From Rubrivivax sp. (GTDB lineage: Bacteria; Pseudomonadota; Gammaproteobacteria; Burkholderiales; Burkholderiaceae_C), in contig JADJYX010000001.1 in NCBI GenBank assembly GCA_016719535.1, positions 310,001 to 374,000 of the forward strand: 64,000 nt of DNA, read 5' to 3'. Shown here one piece after another: positions 49,218-57,351 of the stretch (positions are counted from its first letter, which is position 1; every line of letters begins with the position of its first letter). The notes under the pieces were generated by a model. That model ran no database searches. It saw only the letters and a program-made list of their open reading frames with translations, and was not told the origin of the DNA. The position numbers and the translations under genes are program-made.

Positions 49218-50795
49218 ATGATGAAACTCAGTTCTTCGCAGTTGATCTGTGCCGCCGCACTGGCGGCACTCGCCTCGGGCGTCCAGGCCGGTGACGCCGA
49301 ATTCAAGGCGGACGTCAACGCCGCGATCGATGCCGGGCTGGCGTATTCGCGCGCCAACAACCACTTCACCGTCTATACCGAAGCAAACGGCCTTTCGCTG
49401 CTGACGCTGCTCGAGAAGGAAAGCATCCCGGCCGGGTATGCGGGGCTCGATGCGGCCGACAAGCTGTTGGCAGAGAACGCCGCCTGCATCCTGATCGACA
49501 GCGGCAGCTTCGGTGATCGGGGCGGTTTCTATTCGTACTACGACGGCCAGGTTCTGATGGGACTGTCGGTCTACCTGGCAACCGGCGGTCCTGATGTGCC
49601 GGCCGCGCCGCCCGGGTATAGCTGCACCGGCCGATCGGCCCGACAGACGATCGACAAGGTTGTGGATCGCGCTGTTGCTGCCCAGTCGTCAGGCGCGCCG
49701 TCCTTCGGCGGATCTGGGGGCTACTGGGGTTACACCGGGGCCGGATCCGACTCCTCGACGACGCAATTTACGGTCGCCGGGCTGGCCGCCGCCAAGGGCT
49801 TCTACAGCTCGAAGGGCGAGTCGCTCGACAAGGCCAGGGGGCCGCTGATCACGGCCGCGCTCGACAAGACATCGCTGGCCTATTCACTGAACGGCAAAGC
49901 CAACGCGGGCGCTCAGTTCGATACCTGCGGCGCGGGGGGCTGCTACGGACATGGCTACCAGTCGTACTACGGCGCCGGAAACAACAGCTCGCAGCAGACC
50001 GCGTCGGGGGCCTGGAACCAGCTCGCCGGGACAGGCAAGACCGTCAACGACACATCGCTCCAGGGCTATCTGCGCTGGCTGCAGAACGCCTACAGCTACA
50101 CCACGAATATTCGGCCCGATTCCTGGCCTCCTGCGTACTTCTACTACCTCTGGTCTTCGTCCAAGGCCTACAACATCATCCAGGGGTCCGGCGTTCCGCT
50201 GGCAGCCGGCAATATCGGTCCGGACAGCATGGGCACGCTGCCGGCCGTTTCGGGCCGCGAGGTGAACCGCAACCCCGCCGTCGACACGCGGCCACCGGCT
50301 CGAGGCGCTGGTGCCGCTGGCTACTATGCGGGAACAACAAAGGGCTGGTATTACGACTATGCGTACCGGCTGATGTCGCTGCAGAACGCAGCGGGCCAGT
50401 TCCCGAATCCGAACGGGTCCTGGGACGGCGAAGTCGACCACGCCTACGCCATCCTCGTGCTGCAGCGCTCGGTCGGTGGCGCCTGCACGGACAGCGACCT
50501 CGACGGCGTCTGCGATTTGGACGACAACTGCCCGAACGTGCCGAACCCGGGCCAGGAGAACACCTACGGCGACGCCCGTGGTGACGCCTGCGAAGCGCCG
50601 CCGGTGGCCAAGTGCGACATCGACATGGACGGTGACATCGACCGCATCGACATCGGGCGCATCACCGCACTGCGCGGCCAGAGCTCGCCGCCGGCCGACC
50701 CGAAGGCCGACGCCGACAGCAACGGTCTCATCAACGTCAACGACGCGCGGGCCTGCGCCCTGAAGTGCACGCGGGCCAGTTGCGCGACGCAGTAA
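49218..50795 (+). CDS. Secreted alpha/alpha-toroid protein with TSP3 and dockerin-like modules
   Basis: A 525-residue exported protein. A signal peptide (1-24, ending VQA) is followed by about 390 residues with prenyltransferase/squalene-oxidase-type helical repeats (DAGLAYSRANNH, GYWGYTG...TVAGLAAAKG, LQGYLRWLQNA, YFYYLWSSSKAYN, ILVLQRS). It has no DxDD cyclase motif. Residues 423-465 form a thrombospondin type 3 calcium repeat (DSDLDGVCDLDDNCPNVPNP) and 466-525 a dockerin-like pair of calcium loops (DIDMDGDIDRIDIGRITA, DADSNGLINVNDARAC) with extra cysteines. The fold resembles the protein at 56253. GGAG at 49208-49211 supports ATG 49218; ATG 49221 is possible. Codon use is less GC-biased than in its neighbours. 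Confidence 0.8.
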   Translation: MMKLSSSQLICAAALAALASGVQAGDAEFKADVNAAIDAGLAYSRANNHFTVYTEANGLSLLTLLEKESIPAGYAGLDAADKLLAENAACILIDSGSFGDRGGFYSYYDGQVLMGLSVYLATGGPDVPAAPPGYSCTGRSARQTIDKVVDRAVAAQSSGAPSFGGSGGYWGYTGAGSDSSTTQFTVAGLAAAKGFYSSKGESLDKARGPLITAALDKTSLAYSLNGKANAGAQFDTCGAGGCYGHGYQSYYGAGNNSSQQTASGAWNQLAGTGKTVNDTSLQGYLRWLQNAYSYTTNIRPDSWPPAYFYYLWSSSKAYNIIQGSGVPLAAGNIGPDSMGTLPAVSGREVNRNPAVDTRPPARGAGAAGYYAGTTKGWYYDYAYRLMSLQNAAGQFPNPNGSWDGEVDHAYAILVLQRSVGGACTDSDLDGVCDLDDNCPNVPNPGQENTYGDARGDACEAPPVAKCDIDMDGDIDRIDIGRITALRGQSSPPADPKADADSNGLINVNDARACALKCTRASCATQ

Positions 50796-50866
50796 TCCGG
50801 CCATCACGGCACTCTCCGAACTGTTCTAGAGGTATCCAACAAGCGTCCAATCGATCAAACGGAGAA

Positions 50867-51483
50867 TCGGCGAAGCACCTTTCCGAGGCCCTGGGCGGGC
50901 TGCTGGCCGCGCTGGCACCGGCCTTCCCGCTCAGGCCGACACGGTGGTCAATGGCAGAATATCCAGGGGCGCAGCATCACCGCCGGCGACAAGATCTCGG
51001 CAACGACATCGTTGCCGACAGTATGACACCGGTGTTCAACGTGCCAACATCATCGACGCTGGCCTTCGACGGCTTGGCACCCGGCCTCGGGCCTGGGCTA
51101 TCAGGCCTGAACGTGCGAGTTCCATCAGGGTCGGCCCGTTTCCGCATCGGGCGGCCAGCTGGCGGACGTCGTCCGCCAGGTGTCGGCAAGCAGATCTGTC
51201 TGACGACGATCTCTTCGCGCTGCAAGGTGGCGGTCCGGTCACCCTGGGTACTCTGAAGTTTTTAGACCAGGGCCAGCAGGGGGACGTGAGTTCGCTGCTG
51301 TTCGTCGCTCGGTGGCATGGGTTGGTCGAGAATCTGACCGATCGGCCGACGGCGCAATCAGGTCTGGTGATCCAGGGCGGCCTGGTCCTGGGACCCGCGA
51401 CCTATGCGCTGACCGGCCTGGCGCTGGCGGGGCTTCTGGCATCGCGACTGGCCCGGCGCCGCGCGTCTGCAACATCGGCCTGA
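50867..51483 (+). pseudogene. Remnant of a secreted PEP-CTERM-like protein gene
   Basis: No single frame runs through, but pieces look protein-coding. A signal-peptide-like run (AKHLSEALGGLLAALAPAFP, from about 50870) lacks a start codon; QADTVVNG and QGRSITAGDKISATTSL follow in two other frames; the last 80 codons in frame with the TGA at 51481 end in PATYALTGLALAGLLASRLA plus RRRA, a hydrophobic helix and basic tail like PEP-CTERM sorting signals, although the PEP motif itself is degenerate (LGP). A perfect terminator starts 21 bp later. Several frameshifts imply an inactivated gene rather than one sequencing error. No exosortase gene is in the window. Confidence 0.45.
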
Positions 51484-51504
51484 AACCAGGCGCCGTGCTC
51501 GCGC

Positions 51505-51540
51505 AAATGCCGCCAGACAGCTGGCGGCATTTTCATTTCT
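51505..51540 (+). terminator. Rho-independent terminator
   Basis: AAATGCCGCCAG (51505-51516) and CTGGCGGCATTT (51521-51532) form a perfect 12-bp stem around ACAG, followed by TCATTTCT. This is the clearest intrinsic terminator in the window. It ends the degraded gene on the plus strand. Confidence 0.85.
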
Positions 51541-51561
51541 GGCGAGCGCCGACGACGAGAT

Positions 51562-51831
51562 TCAACTCGCCACCCACCCCTCGATCGCCTTCACCTCGGC
51601 GATCACCGTCTCGGTATAGGGCTCGAACGGCGCCTGCAGGCGCTGCACGGTCTCCAGGTCGGGCGCTTCCAGCAGCGAATGGTTGTGCGACCCGTCGACG
51701 GCGGCCCATTCGCCGCGGATCGTCACGCCGGGCGGCACGGCGGCATAGAAGGCCTTGGCCAGCGCGGCCAGTTCGCCATATTGCGCGGCGCTCAGGCCGG
51801 GTCGGGTGCGGTTGGTCAGCATGAACAGCAT
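51562..51831 (-). CDS. DUF3303-like small protein
   Basis: An 89-residue protein (MLFMLTNRTRPGLSAAQY...) with the size and strand/helix order of the ferredoxin-like DUF3303 or ABM-type dimeric families; HNHSLLEAPDLETVQRL resembles the 'xFxLxEAxD' core strand. Function unknown. ATG 51831 is preferred because GGAGAG lies at a good distance and it falls just after the stop of the VTT gene upstream; ATG 51846 would overlap that gene. The two were probably cotranscribed. Confidence 0.65.
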   Translation of the reverse strand: MLFMLTNRTRPGLSAAQYGELAALAKAFYAAVPPGVTIRGEWAAVDGSHNHSLLEAPDLETVQRLQAPFEPYTETVIAEVKAIEGWVAS

Positions 51832-51835
51832 CTCG

Positions 51836-52446
51836 TCACTCTCCATCGGCAGGGTGGCGGCGCCGGCGGCGCCAGATCAGCCAGCCGGCCACGGGCAGCA
51901 GCATGGGCAGCAGCAGGCCCAGGCCCAGCGATGCCGTCGGCAGCAGCTGCGCACCGTTGAGCGCCAGCGCCGCGGCATAGACCGCATTGCCTGCGCGCCG
52001 CAGGCCAGCACAAACTGCGGCCAGCCCAGGCGCGCGGCGCCGGCGGCCAGCGCCACCGCCTCGGCCAGCACCGGCACCGGCCGGCTGAGGAAGACCATCG
52101 CCAGCGTGGGCGCCGCGGGCAAGGTGTCGCGGCGGTGGCGCAGCAGGTGGCGGCTCGCGGCGTAGGCCAGCGTCTGCCCCAGCATCATGCCGGCAAAGGC
52201 CGCCGCAAAGCCGGCGCCGAAGCCCAGCCGCGCGCCGAGCATGGTGCCGACGATGCTGGACGGAATGGGCAGCAGCACGTCGGCGGCCAGCAGCGCGGCG
52301 CCGAGCAGCGCAAACTGCAGCGCATGGCCGTCGCGCGCCGACAGCCAGCGTTCGCCGGGCAGCTCGCCGACAAGCAGAAAAGGTAGTGAAGGAACACACA
52401 GGGCCACCACGATGACCCATGCGGCACGGCGCGTGCGTGGCATCAT
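51836..52446 (-). pseudogene. VTT/DedA-like membrane protein, frameshifted
   Basis: Reading from ATG 52446, a hydrophobic protein with LLAADVLLPIPSSIVGTMLG and FLSRPVPVLAEAVALAAGA, the VTT (SNARE-associated/DedA) signature region, continues to FVLACGA. There the frame breaks at a GCGCGC run (51993-51998). Two bases fewer restore GNAVYAAALALNGAQLL and the final helix up to the stop at 51836, giving 202 residues. The rest is well conserved, so the lesion is recent or a sequencing error. VTT proteins are lipid scramblase or transport-related membrane proteins. Confidence 0.78.
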
Positions 52447-52528
52447 TTCCGCGCAGGTTAGCAGAGGCTTCGTGCGCGCGGCCATTGCCTCACGGGCCCG
52501 GGCCGTACGCCGGGAAAGGACCGCCGAC

Positions 52529-53764
52529 ATGAAGACGCTTGCCGGTTCGCCGGCGCTGAAGATCCAGGTGATGTGCGAGGGCATCCGCTACACCGAGGCG
52601 CTGGGCCGGGCCACGCAGCATGCCATGCCCAACTACTACCCCTACCGCTTCAAGGAAGGCGAGCACGACCCCACGGGCCGCGGCATCACCACCATTCCCT
52701 ATCTGATCAATACACGCGACGGCACCGAGATCCGCATCCTGGGCGACGGCGATTCGCCCTGGCATGTGGAAGGCGACCTGCAGCAGGGCTACCGCCTGAT
52801 CGACGACCGCAGCGGCCGCCAGGAGCCGATCGACTTCGAGCCGCTGTGCCCCTGGCAGTCGCAGAAGACGGCCGACGGCCTGCCCTTTGCCCAGGCCGGT
52901 GTCACCACGCATGGCGACATGCTGGTGATCAACGTGGCGCCGGGCTGCGAATATTTTCTGCACAAGCACGACGGCGTGTCGATGCGCTGCGGCTTCTGCG
53001 CCTATGGCGCGCCCGACGAACGCACCGCGCACCTGGGCCAGAAGACCGGTCAGCTCGAGATCCCGCAGCCGACGCTCGAGCGCATGCACGAGGCGCTGGA
53101 TGCGGTGCTCGACCAGACCGAGATCCGCCACATCTACCTCGTCGGCGGCTCGCTGACCGACTGGCGCCGCGAGGGCGAGCGCTTCCTGCAGCTGGCGCGC
53201 TTCGTCAGGCAGGTCAACCGGCGCGGCATTCCGGTGGCGCTGGGTTCGGGCGCCCTGCCCGATGACCAGATCGCGCAGTTCAAGGCCGAGAACCTGGTCG
53301 ACCACGTGTGCTTCAACCTCGAGATGTGGTCGGAGCCGCTGTTCGCGAAGGTCTGCCCGGGCAAGAACCGCTATGTGGGCTATGCGCGCTGGATCGCCGC
53401 GCTCGAGACTGCGGTGCGCCACTTCGGCCGCGGCCATGTCTATTCGGCGATGGTCGCCGGCATCGAGCTCGACCCCGAGCATGGGCTCGAATGGGAAGAG
53501 GCCGCCCGCATCGCGCTCGAAGGTGCCGAAGACCTGTGCCGCCGCGGCATCATCCCGATCTATTCGCTGGTATGGCCGTCCGGCGGGCGCCAGCGGCCCG
53601 ACTACCACACGCGCATCCGCAGCTATTTCGAGACGCTGGTCGGCGGCTACCAGGACATCCGGCGCCGCCACGGGCTGGCCATCTCCGAGGGTTTCATGTG
53701 CCACCGCTGCGCCTACATGCAGCTGGAATGCGACCTCGACCGTGCCGCGCCGGTGACGGCATGA
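52529..53764 (+). CDS. Atypical radical SAM protein
   Basis: A 411-residue protein. Cys154 and Cys157 (MRCGFCAYG) look like the end of a radical SAM cluster motif, but the first Cys candidate is Cys140 (PGCEYF), so the spacing is CX13CX2C rather than CX3CX2C. LVGGSLTDWRREGE may be the SAM-binding GGE-like motif. The C-terminus has another triad, Cys391, Cys394 and Cys401 (CHRCAYMQLEC), possibly for an auxiliary cluster or zinc. It is the first gene of the long rightward operon; its stop overlaps the methyltransferase start (ATGA). The 82 bp to the divergent VTT gene hold the promoter. Reaction unknown. Confidence 0.75.
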   Translation: MKTLAGSPALKIQVMCEGIRYTEALGRATQHAMPNYYPYRFKEGEHDPTGRGITTIPYLINTRDGTEIRILGDGDSPWHVEGDLQQGYRLIDDRSGRQEPIDFEPLCPWQSQKTADGLPFAQAGVTTHGDMLVINVAPGCEYFLHKHDGVSMRCGFCAYGAPDERTAHLGQKTGQLEIPQPTLERMHEALDAVLDQTEIRHIYLVGGSLTDWRREGERFLQLARFVRQVNRRGIPVALGSGALPDDQIAQFKAENLVDHVCFNLEMWSEPLFAKVCPGKNRYVGYARWIAALETAVRHFGRGHVYSAMVAGIELDPEHGLEWEEAARIALEGAEDLCRRGIIPIYSLVWPSGGRQRPDYHTRIRSYFETLVGGYQDIRRRHGLAISEGFMCHRCAYMQLECDLDRAAPVTA

Positions 53765-54783
53765 ACCCGATGCACCACGCGACGGGCGGCGCCCCCGACC
53801 CGACGGCCATCATCCGCCTGAGCACGGCCTACTGGGACAGCCAGACGCTGCTCACCGCCAACCGGGTGCGCCTCTTCGACGCCCTGGCCGACGGCGCGCG
53901 CACGCCCGCCGAGGTGGCGCAGGCGCTGCAGCTGGCGCCGCGCGGCACCGCGCTGCTGCTGAAGGCCTGCGCCGGTCTCGGGCTGCTGACCGAGGCCGAC
54001 GGCCGCTTTGCCAATGCGCCGTCGGCCGCCACCTTCCTGGTGTCGCGCAGCCCGGCCTTCATGGGCAACGTCATCCGCTACAGCGACCAGCTCTACGGCA
54101 CCTGGGGCCAGCTGGAGCAGTCGCTGCGCGAGGGCCGGCCGGCGCTGCCGGCCGAGGCCTACCTCGGCGACGACCCGGCGCGCACGCGCGCCTTCGTGCT
54201 GGCCATGCACGAACGGGCGCTCGGCATCGCACGCGCGCTGGTCGGCCTGCTCGACCTGCAGGGGCGGCGCGCGCTGCTCGATGTCGGCGGCGGGCCCGGC
54301 ACCTATTCGGTGCTGCTGACCGAACGTTTTGCCGGCCTCGAGGCCGAGGTGCTGGAACTGCCGGGCGTGGCCGCGGTGGCGCGCGAACTGGTCGCCGCCG
54401 CCGGCGCCGCCGACCGCGTGGCGCTGCGTGACGGTGACTACCACCACAGCGACTTCGGCCACGGCAAGGACGTGGTGCTGATGTCGGGCATGTTCCACCG
54501 CGAATCCGAGGCCAGCTGCCGCGACCTGATCGCGCGCGCCGCCGCCTGCCTGCAACCCGGCGGCCTGCTGATCGTCAGCGATGTCTTCACCGATGCCGGC
54601 GGCACGCAGCCGGCCTTTGCCGCCTTGTTCGGGCTGAACATGATGCTCACCGCCCCCGATGGCGGCGTGCATGCCGATGCCGACGTGATGCGCTGGATGG
54701 CCGATGCCGGCCTGCGCGACATGCGCAGTGCGGCGCTGCCGCCGCCGATGCCGCACCGCGTGGTGATGGGGGTGAAGCCGTGA
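53761..54783 (+). CDS. SAM-dependent methyltransferase, O-methyltransferase fold
   Basis: A 340-residue protein of the acetylserotonin/hydroxyneurosporene-type methyltransferase family. An N-terminal winged-helix dimerisation domain (about 15-100) precedes the Rossmann domain with motif I LLDVGGGPGTYSVLL, the ELPGVAAVAREL segment, HRESEASCRDLIARAAACLQ and PGGLLIVSDVF. The usual catalytic His of plant-like O-methyltransferases lies near FHRESE. The substrate is unknown; being coupled to the radical SAM gene, it may modify the same molecule. Its stop overlaps the next start (GTGA). Confidence 0.85.
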   Translation: MNPMHHATGGAPDPTAIIRLSTAYWDSQTLLTANRVRLFDALADGARTPAEVAQALQLAPRGTALLLKACAGLGLLTEADGRFANAPSAATFLVSRSPAFMGNVIRYSDQLYGTWGQLEQSLREGRPALPAEAYLGDDPARTRAFVLAMHERALGIARALVGLLDLQGRRALLDVGGGPGTYSVLLTERFAGLEAEVLELPGVAAVARELVAAAGAADRVALRDGDYHHSDFGHGKDVVLMSGMFHRESEASCRDLIARAAACLQPGGLLIVSDVFTDAGGTQPAFAALFGLNMMLTAPDGGVHADADVMRWMADAGLRDMRSAALPPPMPHRVVMGVKP

Positions 54784-55505
54784 GGCGCAGGGGCAGTTTT
54801 CTTGCGCTGGGGACGATGATCGCGGCACCGGCGCTCTTCGCCCAGGCGCCGCCGCCCGCACCGGCGGCGGCCTCGGCGGCAGGTGCCGCAGCGCCCGAGA
54901 TCAAGGCCCTGGGCAACGACCGCTATCAGATCGGCCGCATCGTCGTCGACAAGCGCGCCGGCCGCTTCACCGCCCCGGGCCGCGTGCACGCGCTGGGCAA
55001 GCCGCTCGAATACCTGGCCAGCACCCCCGGCGGCATGAAGGCCTACGAAGCGCTGTTCGAGCTCGAGGCGAGCGGCACCGAATTCAACCTCGCCTGCATC
55101 CTGATCGGGCTCGAGCCCGATCCGCAACTGCCCTCCTGGCGGCAGTTTCGCGAGACCCCGCGGCTGCGTGGACGGCTGCTGTCGATCTCGGTCGCCTGGA
55201 CCGATGCCGGCCGCCGGCGCGAGCTGCCGGCGGCCGAGGCGCTGCTCGGCGCCGATGCCGGGGTCGACGCGTCCACCGTGCAATGGGTCTACGTGGGCTC
55301 GCCGGCATCCGAAGTCCACGGTCGCTTCGCGGCCGAGGAGACGGGCACGCTGATCGGCTTCATCCATGATGCCAACAGCATCATCGAATCGGTGGCCGCG
55401 ATCGGCGTCGGCGCCTATGGCTCGGTGCGCGGCAACGACAAGCTGCTGCCGCCGAATGGCTCGGCGATCGAACTGATTGTCGCCGCCCCCGCAGCGGCCC
55501 GCTGA
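54780..55505 (+). CDS. YdjY-domain exported protein
   Basis: A 241-residue protein with an N-terminal signal sequence (MRRRGSFLALGTMIAAPALFA) that has twin arginines and may use Tat. After a Pro/Ala stretch, IVVDKRAGRFTAPGRVHALG, LEYLASTPGGMKAYEALF and ACILIGLEPDP fit the YdjY domain, a family of unknown function common in Planctomycetes and some Proteobacteria. Translation starts at GTG 54780, coupled to the methyltransferase stop. Confidence 0.75.
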   Translation: MRRRGSFLALGTMIAAPALFAQAPPPAPAAASAAGAAAPEIKALGNDRYQIGRIVVDKRAGRFTAPGRVHALGKPLEYLASTPGGMKAYEALFELEASGTEFNLACILIGLEPDPQLPSWRQFRETPRLRGRLLSISVAWTDAGRRRELPAAEALLGADAGVDASTVQWVYVGSPASEVHGRFAAEETGTLIGFIHDANSIIESVAAIGVGAYGSVRGNDKLLPPNGSAIELIVAAPAAAR

Positions 55506-55515
55506 TTTTCCGTCG

Positions 55516-56256
55516 ATGGCCACGCGCGCGCTGTTCCTGCTGCTGGCAGCCGGCCTGGCCTGCGGGGTGATCGGCGCGCCGGTCGACGAGCTGCAGCCCT
55601 CGGCCGCCCGCTTGCTGGTGACGGCCGTCGTCGCCGTGCTGGCGCCGCTGTTCTGGCCCGGTTGCGCCGGCACGCCGGCCGCCACGGTGGTGCGTATCGT
55701 CGCCTGGTCGGTGGTGGCGGCGGCGGTGGCCGCGCTGCTGCTGCTGCTGGTGCCCGGCAGTGCGCCGCAGCCGCCGGTGCGCGTCGCCGCGGCCTGCGCG
55801 ATGCTGCTGTGTCTGCTGCTGCCGGTGCACGCGCTGGCCGGCGTGCTCGGCTCCGGCGCAGGGCCGTCAGGGGCGGAACCCGCCCCGGCGCAGTCGCTGC
55901 ACGGCACGGCCATCGCGTTCGGGCTGGCCGGCTGGCTGGCGCTGCCGTTATGGCTGGGGCCCGTGGCCGAACTCGTCTCGGCGCACCACCCTGCAGCCAT
56001 CGACGCGGTCGTTGGCGCCAGCCCGCTGACCCACCTGGCGCTGGCCAGTGGCAATGACTGGCTGCGCATCCAGTGGTTCTACCAGCACTCGAACCTGGCC
56101 GCGCTGCAGGTCCGTTATCCGGGCCCGGCCGCGGCGGCCTGGTTTTACGCCGCGCTGGCCGCAACCCTGGTTGCGCTGGGCGTGCTGGCGATCCGCCATC
56201 GCCGCACCCGCGGCGGCCCCCACACCCTCGATCCCGCCAAGGAGTACACCGCATGA
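55516..56256 (+). CDS. Polytopic membrane protein, unknown
   Basis: A 246-residue protein with about six hydrophobic segments (roughly 4-20, 33-47, 58-78, 86-108, 130-150, 205-222) and a loop with GNDWLRIQWFYQHSNLAALQ. I recognise no family. It lies 10 bp after the YdjY gene and its stop overlaps the start of the toroid gene (ATGA). An AAGGAG for the next gene lies within its last codons. Confidence 0.7.
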   Translation: MATRALFLLLAAGLACGVIGAPVDELQPSAARLLVTAVVAVLAPLFWPGCAGTPAATVVRIVAWSVVAAAVAALLLLLVPGSAPQPPVRVAAACAMLLCLLLPVHALAGVLGSGAGPSGAEPAPAQSLHGTAIAFGLAGWLALPLWLGPVAELVSAHHPAAIDAVVGASPLTHLALASGNDWLRIQWFYQHSNLAALQVRYPGPAAAAWFYAALAATLVALGVLAIRHRRTRGGPHTLDPAKEYTA

Positions 56257-57344
56257 TCCATCGACGACACCTGCTGGCATGGCCCGCCCTGATGCTGGCG
56301 GGGGCGCCCTCCGCCTGGGCGGCGGCCGAAAAAATGGACCCCGCCCTGCGCGAGCGCGCGCGGCGTGCGGTCGACGCCGGACTGAACTATCTGCGCGCGC
56401 AGCAGGCGCCCGATGGTTCGGTGGGGCGATCGGTCGGCATCACGGCGCTGTCGCTGCGCGCCTTCCTCGAAAGCCACCGCGGCTACAACGAGGGCGACGG
56501 CGCCTTCATCACCAACCAGGTCGCCTTCATCCTGGCCAAGGCCAAGCCCGACGGTTCGATCACCGAATCGCTGCAGAACACCAGCTACAACACCGCGGTG
56601 GCGATGAATGCGCTGGCGGCGACGAAGAATCCCAAATACGACGCCGTGCTGGCGGCGGCGCGCCAGTACCTGATCCAGCACCAGATCGACGAAGGCGAGG
56701 GCTACCAGCGCGACCACCGCTATTACGGCGGCATCGGCTACGGCGGCGACGAGCGCCCCGACCTGTCCAACGTCTACCTGGCGGTCGAGGGCCTGAAGGC
56801 GGCGGCGACCGACCCCAAGGACCCGGTCTGGCAGAAGGCGCTGGTCTTCATCAACCGGTCGCAGAACCGCAGCGAGAGCAACGACCAGAAATGGGCGGCC
56901 AACGACGGCGGCTTTGTCTACATGCCGGGCTGGAACCCGCCCGAATTCGACAATGGCACCGGCTCCTACGGCGGCATGACGGCTGCCGGGCTGCTGAGCC
57001 TGCTGTTTGCCGGCGTCGACAAGAAGGACCCGCGCGTGCAGGCCGCCCACAAGTGGATGACGACGAACTACACCCTCGACGTCAACCCGGGCACGAGCAA
57101 GAAGCACGGCCTCTTCTATTTCTACAACGCCTTCGCCAAGGTGATGACGGCCTATGGCGAAGAGGTCTTCACCGACGGCAAGGGCCAGCAGCGCAACTGG
57201 AAGACCGAGCTGGCGCAGAAGCTGGTGAGCCTGCAGGCGGCCGACGGCTCCTGGGCCAACGCCGAGTCGAAGGCCTGGTGGGAGGACCGCCCGCAGCTCG
57301 TCACCGCGTGGTCGCTGATCGCGCTCCAGCACGCGCTCAGGTAA
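56253..57344 (+). CDS. Exported prenyltransferase/squalene-oxidase-repeat protein
   Basis: A 363-residue protein. The signal peptide MIHRRHLLAWPALMLAGAPS (cleavage near residue 23) has twin arginines and may be Tat-dependent. The mature part is an alpha/alpha toroid with repeat motifs such as DAGLNYLRAQQAPDGSVG, YYGGIGYGGDERPDLSN, GSYGGMTAAGLLSLLFAG and LVSLQAADGSWANAE. No DxDD or DDTA cyclase motif is present, so terpene cyclisation is unlikely; it may bind or cleave a polysaccharide or peptide. It shares a family with the protein at 49218. AAGGAG at 56239-56244 supports ATG 56253. Confidence 0.85.
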   Translation: MIHRRHLLAWPALMLAGAPSAWAAAEKMDPALRERARRAVDAGLNYLRAQQAPDGSVGRSVGITALSLRAFLESHRGYNEGDGAFITNQVAFILAKAKPDGSITESLQNTSYNTAVAMNALAATKNPKYDAVLAAARQYLIQHQIDEGEGYQRDHRYYGGIGYGGDERPDLSNVYLAVEGLKAAATDPKDPVWQKALVFINRSQNRSESNDQKWAANDGGFVYMPGWNPPEFDNGTGSYGGMTAAGLLSLLFAGVDKKDPRVQAAHKWMTTNYTLDVNPGTSKKHGLFYFYNAFAKVMTAYGEEVFTDGKGQQRNWKTELAQKLVSLQAADGSWANAESKAWWEDRPQLVTAWSLIALQHALR

Positions 57345-57351
57345 GCGCGAC

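Noticed and set aside
56253..57344. Squalene-hopene or other terpene cyclase
   Set aside because: The toroid repeats are present, but the class II acid motif DxDD and the DDTA motif are missing, and the protein is exported.
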